Source: Solobacterium sp. UBA1761
GTDB lineage: Bacteria; Bacillota_I; Bacilli_A; Erysipelotrichales; Erysipelotrichaceae
Length of the DNA stretch: 43,024 nucleotides
Assembly (NCBI GenBank): GCA_002315565.1
Contig: DCHD01000016.1
Span: 1-43,024 of the forward strand
Reading direction: 5' to 3'
Shown here: positions 41,515-43,024 of the stretch, piece after piece
Layout of the letters: each line of letters begins with the position of its first letter
How positions within the stretch are numbered: position 1 is the stretch's first letter
Program-made: the position numbers and the translations under genes
The notes under the pieces: model-generated
The model's input: the letters and a program-made list of their open reading frames with translations, nothing else
Told to the model about the DNA's origin: nothing
The model's database searches: none

Positions 41515-42879
41515 TTACCCCACTATTATTTCCGTATCAGGATATGTAATCCCGTTATCTTTATTTTCAACATTCATTGAAAGAAGCAGTGTTGTAGGAC
41601 CAACTCTTCCAATAAACATCATAATCATTATAACAATCTTACCTATAAGAGATAATTCTGTTGTTATTCCGACAGTCAGACCAACCGTGCCTAAAGCGCT
41701 GCAGGCTTCAAAAAGAAGATCAAGTGTATCAAGTTTTTCACTTAATGCCAGAATAATCATTCCACCGAAGATAAATGCAGCATAAAGGAATATAATGACA
41801 GCCGCCTTAACGAAGTTATCTTCTTTGATATGTCTGTTTCTGAAGTGAATATTCTTCTTTGTCTTAAGAATAGACTTTGCTGTTATAAGCATAAGGAACA
41901 ATGTTGTAGTCTTGAAACCACCGGCAGTACCGCCAGGAGAACCACCAATAAGCATATATACACACATAATAATACGGGTAACTTCAGAAAGTTTTGAGTA
42001 ATCAATTGAATAGAAACCGGCTGTTCTTAATGTTGCCGAGTTGAACCATGCAGCAAGCATTCTATCTTTTATACCCATTCCCGCAAGTGCTCCGTTATAT
42101 TCAAAAACAAGAATCAAAGCAAAGGCACTGGCAAGTAAAGCAATTGTCATCATGATTACAATCTTGGTATGAAGTTTAAGTCTTCTATAGAAGATTCTGA
42201 TACCGGATTTATCTTTTATGGCGTTCTTTATGTTTTCAATCACATCGAACCAGACAATAAAACCGATACCACCAAGAATAATCAGAACAGTAACAGTTAT
42301 ATTGACTACAGCATTTGAATTATAGGCCAATAAAGATGTGGTACTTGAAATATCAATACCCGCATTGCAGAATGCTGAAATGCTCAAAAACATACTTTCA
42401 AATACACTGTACAGACTTCCATCATAAAACTGCGTGAGAAGAATTATGAATCCGATACCCTCAGTAACAAAAGTATAGATAAGAATTGAATTCAGATATC
42501 CCGATACATCACGATCATCATATTTGTTAAGTGAATCCTTTAATAACTTCTTTTCATAGAAACTCAGTTTCTCTTTTCGAAATTTCAGAGCCACCGCAAT
42601 AAAGCTTACCAGTGAAAGTCCGCCAATCTGAATCATCAGCAGAAGAACAATCTTACCGAATACAGTCAGGTCGGTAAGCGGAGTAATTGTCAGTAAACCT
42701 GTAACGCAACTCGCAGATACAGCAGCAAACAGACAATCAATAAACCCTACTCCACTCTTATGTGAAAAAGGAAGACACAACAGAAGTGTTCCTGTAACAA
42801 TCACAATAAAAAAGGATGCAAGTAATACAGTGCTCGGTTTATGATTCTTCAGTCTAAGTCTGAATCCTTCAAATAACAT
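41515..42879 (-). CDS. ktrB: KtrB-type K+ (Na+-coupled) channel subunit
   Basis: A 454-residue membrane protein with four pore-loop repeats, matching KtrB. Filter-like stretches are SASCVTGLLT near residue 55, AFCNAGIDIS near 170, LRTAGFYSID near 285 and ALGTVGLTVG near 392; ISGSPGGTAGG-type glycine region (here GGSPGGTAGG) precedes the last pore. It is followed by the matching KtrA. No ribosome site precedes the ATG; TATAAT ends 7 bases upstream, so a leaderless message is predicted. It opens a four-gene K+ uptake operon. Confidence 0.93.
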   Translation of the reverse strand: MLFEGFRLRLKNHKPSTVLLASFFIVIVTGTLLLCLPFSHKSGVGFIDCLFAAVSASCVTGLLTITPLTDLTVFGKIVLLLMIQIGGLSLVSFIAVALKFRKEKLSFYEKKLLKDSLNKYDDRDVSGYLNSILIYTFVTEGIGFIILLTQFYDGSLYSVFESMFLSISAFCNAGIDISSTTSLLAYNSNAVVNITVTVLIILGGIGFIVWFDVIENIKNAIKDKSGIRIFYRRLKLHTKIVIMMTIALLASAFALILVFEYNGALAGMGIKDRMLAAWFNSATLRTAGFYSIDYSKLSEVTRIIMCVYMLIGGSPGGTAGGFKTTTLFLMLITAKSILKTKKNIHFRNRHIKEDNFVKAAVIIFLYAAFIFGGMIILALSEKLDTLDLLFEACSALGTVGLTVGITTELSLIGKIVIMIMMFIGRVGPTTLLLSMNVENKDNGITYPDTEIIVG

Positions 42880-42886
42880 ACACCTT

Positions 42887-42892
42887 ATTATA
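42887..42892 (-). promoter_or_regulatory. -10 box of the K+ uptake operon, predicted leaderless
   Basis: TATAAT on the minus strand, 7 bases before the ktrB ATG at 42879. The intervening AAGG is too close to the expected transcript start to act as a ribosome site. No clear -35 box. Confidence 0.55.
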
Positions 42893-42925
42893 AAACATCC
42901 AAATAAATATATTTATTCAATACAT

Positions 42926-42946
42926 AAAAAAACAGGCATCAGCCTG
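42926..42946 (-). terminator. terminator after tRNA-Leu
   Basis: A 5-bp GC-rich stem (42933-42937 with 42942-42946) with a 4-base loop, followed on the minus strand by seven T, about 12 bases after the tRNA CCA end. Confidence 0.8.
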
Positions 42947-42957
42947 ATTCTTTAAAA

Positions 42958-43024
42958 TGGTCCGGGTGAAGGGACTCGAACCCCCACGGTCGCCCACTAG
43001 ATCCTAAGTCTAGCGCGTCTGCCA
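42958..43024 (-). tRNA. tRNA-Leu (anticodon UAG), cut by the window edge
   Basis: On the minus strand the visible 67 bases include the end of the D arm, an anticodon stem CTAGA/TCTAG with loop CTTAGGA (anticodon TAG), a long variable arm typical of class II tRNA-Leu, a T arm containing GGTTCGAGTCC, and the acceptor 3' end with encoded CCA. The 5' acceptor strand and most of the D arm lie beyond the window. It decodes CUA and, by wobble, other CUN codons. Confidence 0.95.

Noticed and set aside
42880..42925. A c-di-AMP riboswitch in front of the K+ uptake operon, as seen in some Firmicutes
   Set aside because: Only about 46 bases separate the tRNA terminator from the start codon, too short for that riboswitch, and the -10 box sits 7 bases before the ATG.
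1..43024. Phage genes, toxin-antitoxin pairs, restriction or other defence systems, CRISPR arrays
   Set aside because: All genes fit metabolism, transport or housekeeping families or are small membrane proteins without such motifs; no direct-repeat array or integrase was seen.

Overview
The window reads as chromosomal DNA of a low-GC Gram-positive bacterium, most likely of the Erysipelotrichia (Firmicutes/Bacillota). The basis is AT-rich sequence with AGA-dominated arginine codons, a mannose-family PTS with a CcpA-type cre site, the GlgC/GlgD pair typical of Firmicutes, a PepV dipeptidase, an FMN riboswitch in front of an ECF riboflavin transporter gene, and strong AGGAGG ribosome sites. The taxonomic call is an inference. 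Genes are packed very tightly: no stretch over 300 bases lacks a gene, and many terminators overlap stop codons.

Layout. 1-4.8 kb: two tandem Gfo/Idh/MocA oxidoreductases (minus), divergent from two overlapping HAD phosphatases and a cytosolic neutral-ceramidase-like hydrolase. 4.8-8.8 kb: an MFS transporter, a small membrane protein and mannose-family PTS components IIB, IID and IIC with a cre site in the promoter; no IIA is present. 8.9-11.0 kb (plus): a two-TM protein and a MATE exporter. 11.0-16.2 kb: a lipoprotein and a complete polyamine ABC transporter, potABCD, whose PotA carries a large internal insertion. 16.2-19.0 kb: a MalY/PatB aminotransferase, a diacylglycerol-kinase-like lipid kinase and a YhhN-type lysoplasmalogenase.

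19.0-31.2 kb is one long leftward run: pepP, exoA, pepV, a HAD phosphatase, a type I pullulanase, then glgC-glgD-glgA-glgB. It holds the whole pathway from glucose-1-phosphate to branched glycogen plus a debranching enzyme, with an internal promoter before glgC. 31.2-35.4 kb: a repetitive tail-anchored protein, Cmk, Der and a PAP2 phosphatase. 35.5-38.0 kb: an FMN-riboswitch-controlled riboflavin transporter, divergent from a sirtuin and followed by an NDP-sugar pyrophosphorylase. 38.0-42.9 kb: two K+ uptake systems (KtrB-KtrA and TrkA-TrkH) in one operon. The right edge cuts a tRNA-Leu(UAG).

The most notable patterns are four. (1) Eight transcription-unit starts have a -10 box ending 6-7 bases before the start codon and no Shine-Dalgarno sequence, which predicts leaderless mRNAs; several sit directly behind the previous gene's terminator. 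(2) A Pro/Gln-rich tail-anchored protein next to cmk-der carries five copies of a short acidic/hydrophobic motif. (3) PotA has two Ig-like repeats inserted in its TOBE region. (4) Two complete K+ uptake systems share one operon. No CRISPR array, phage region or recognisable defence system was seen.
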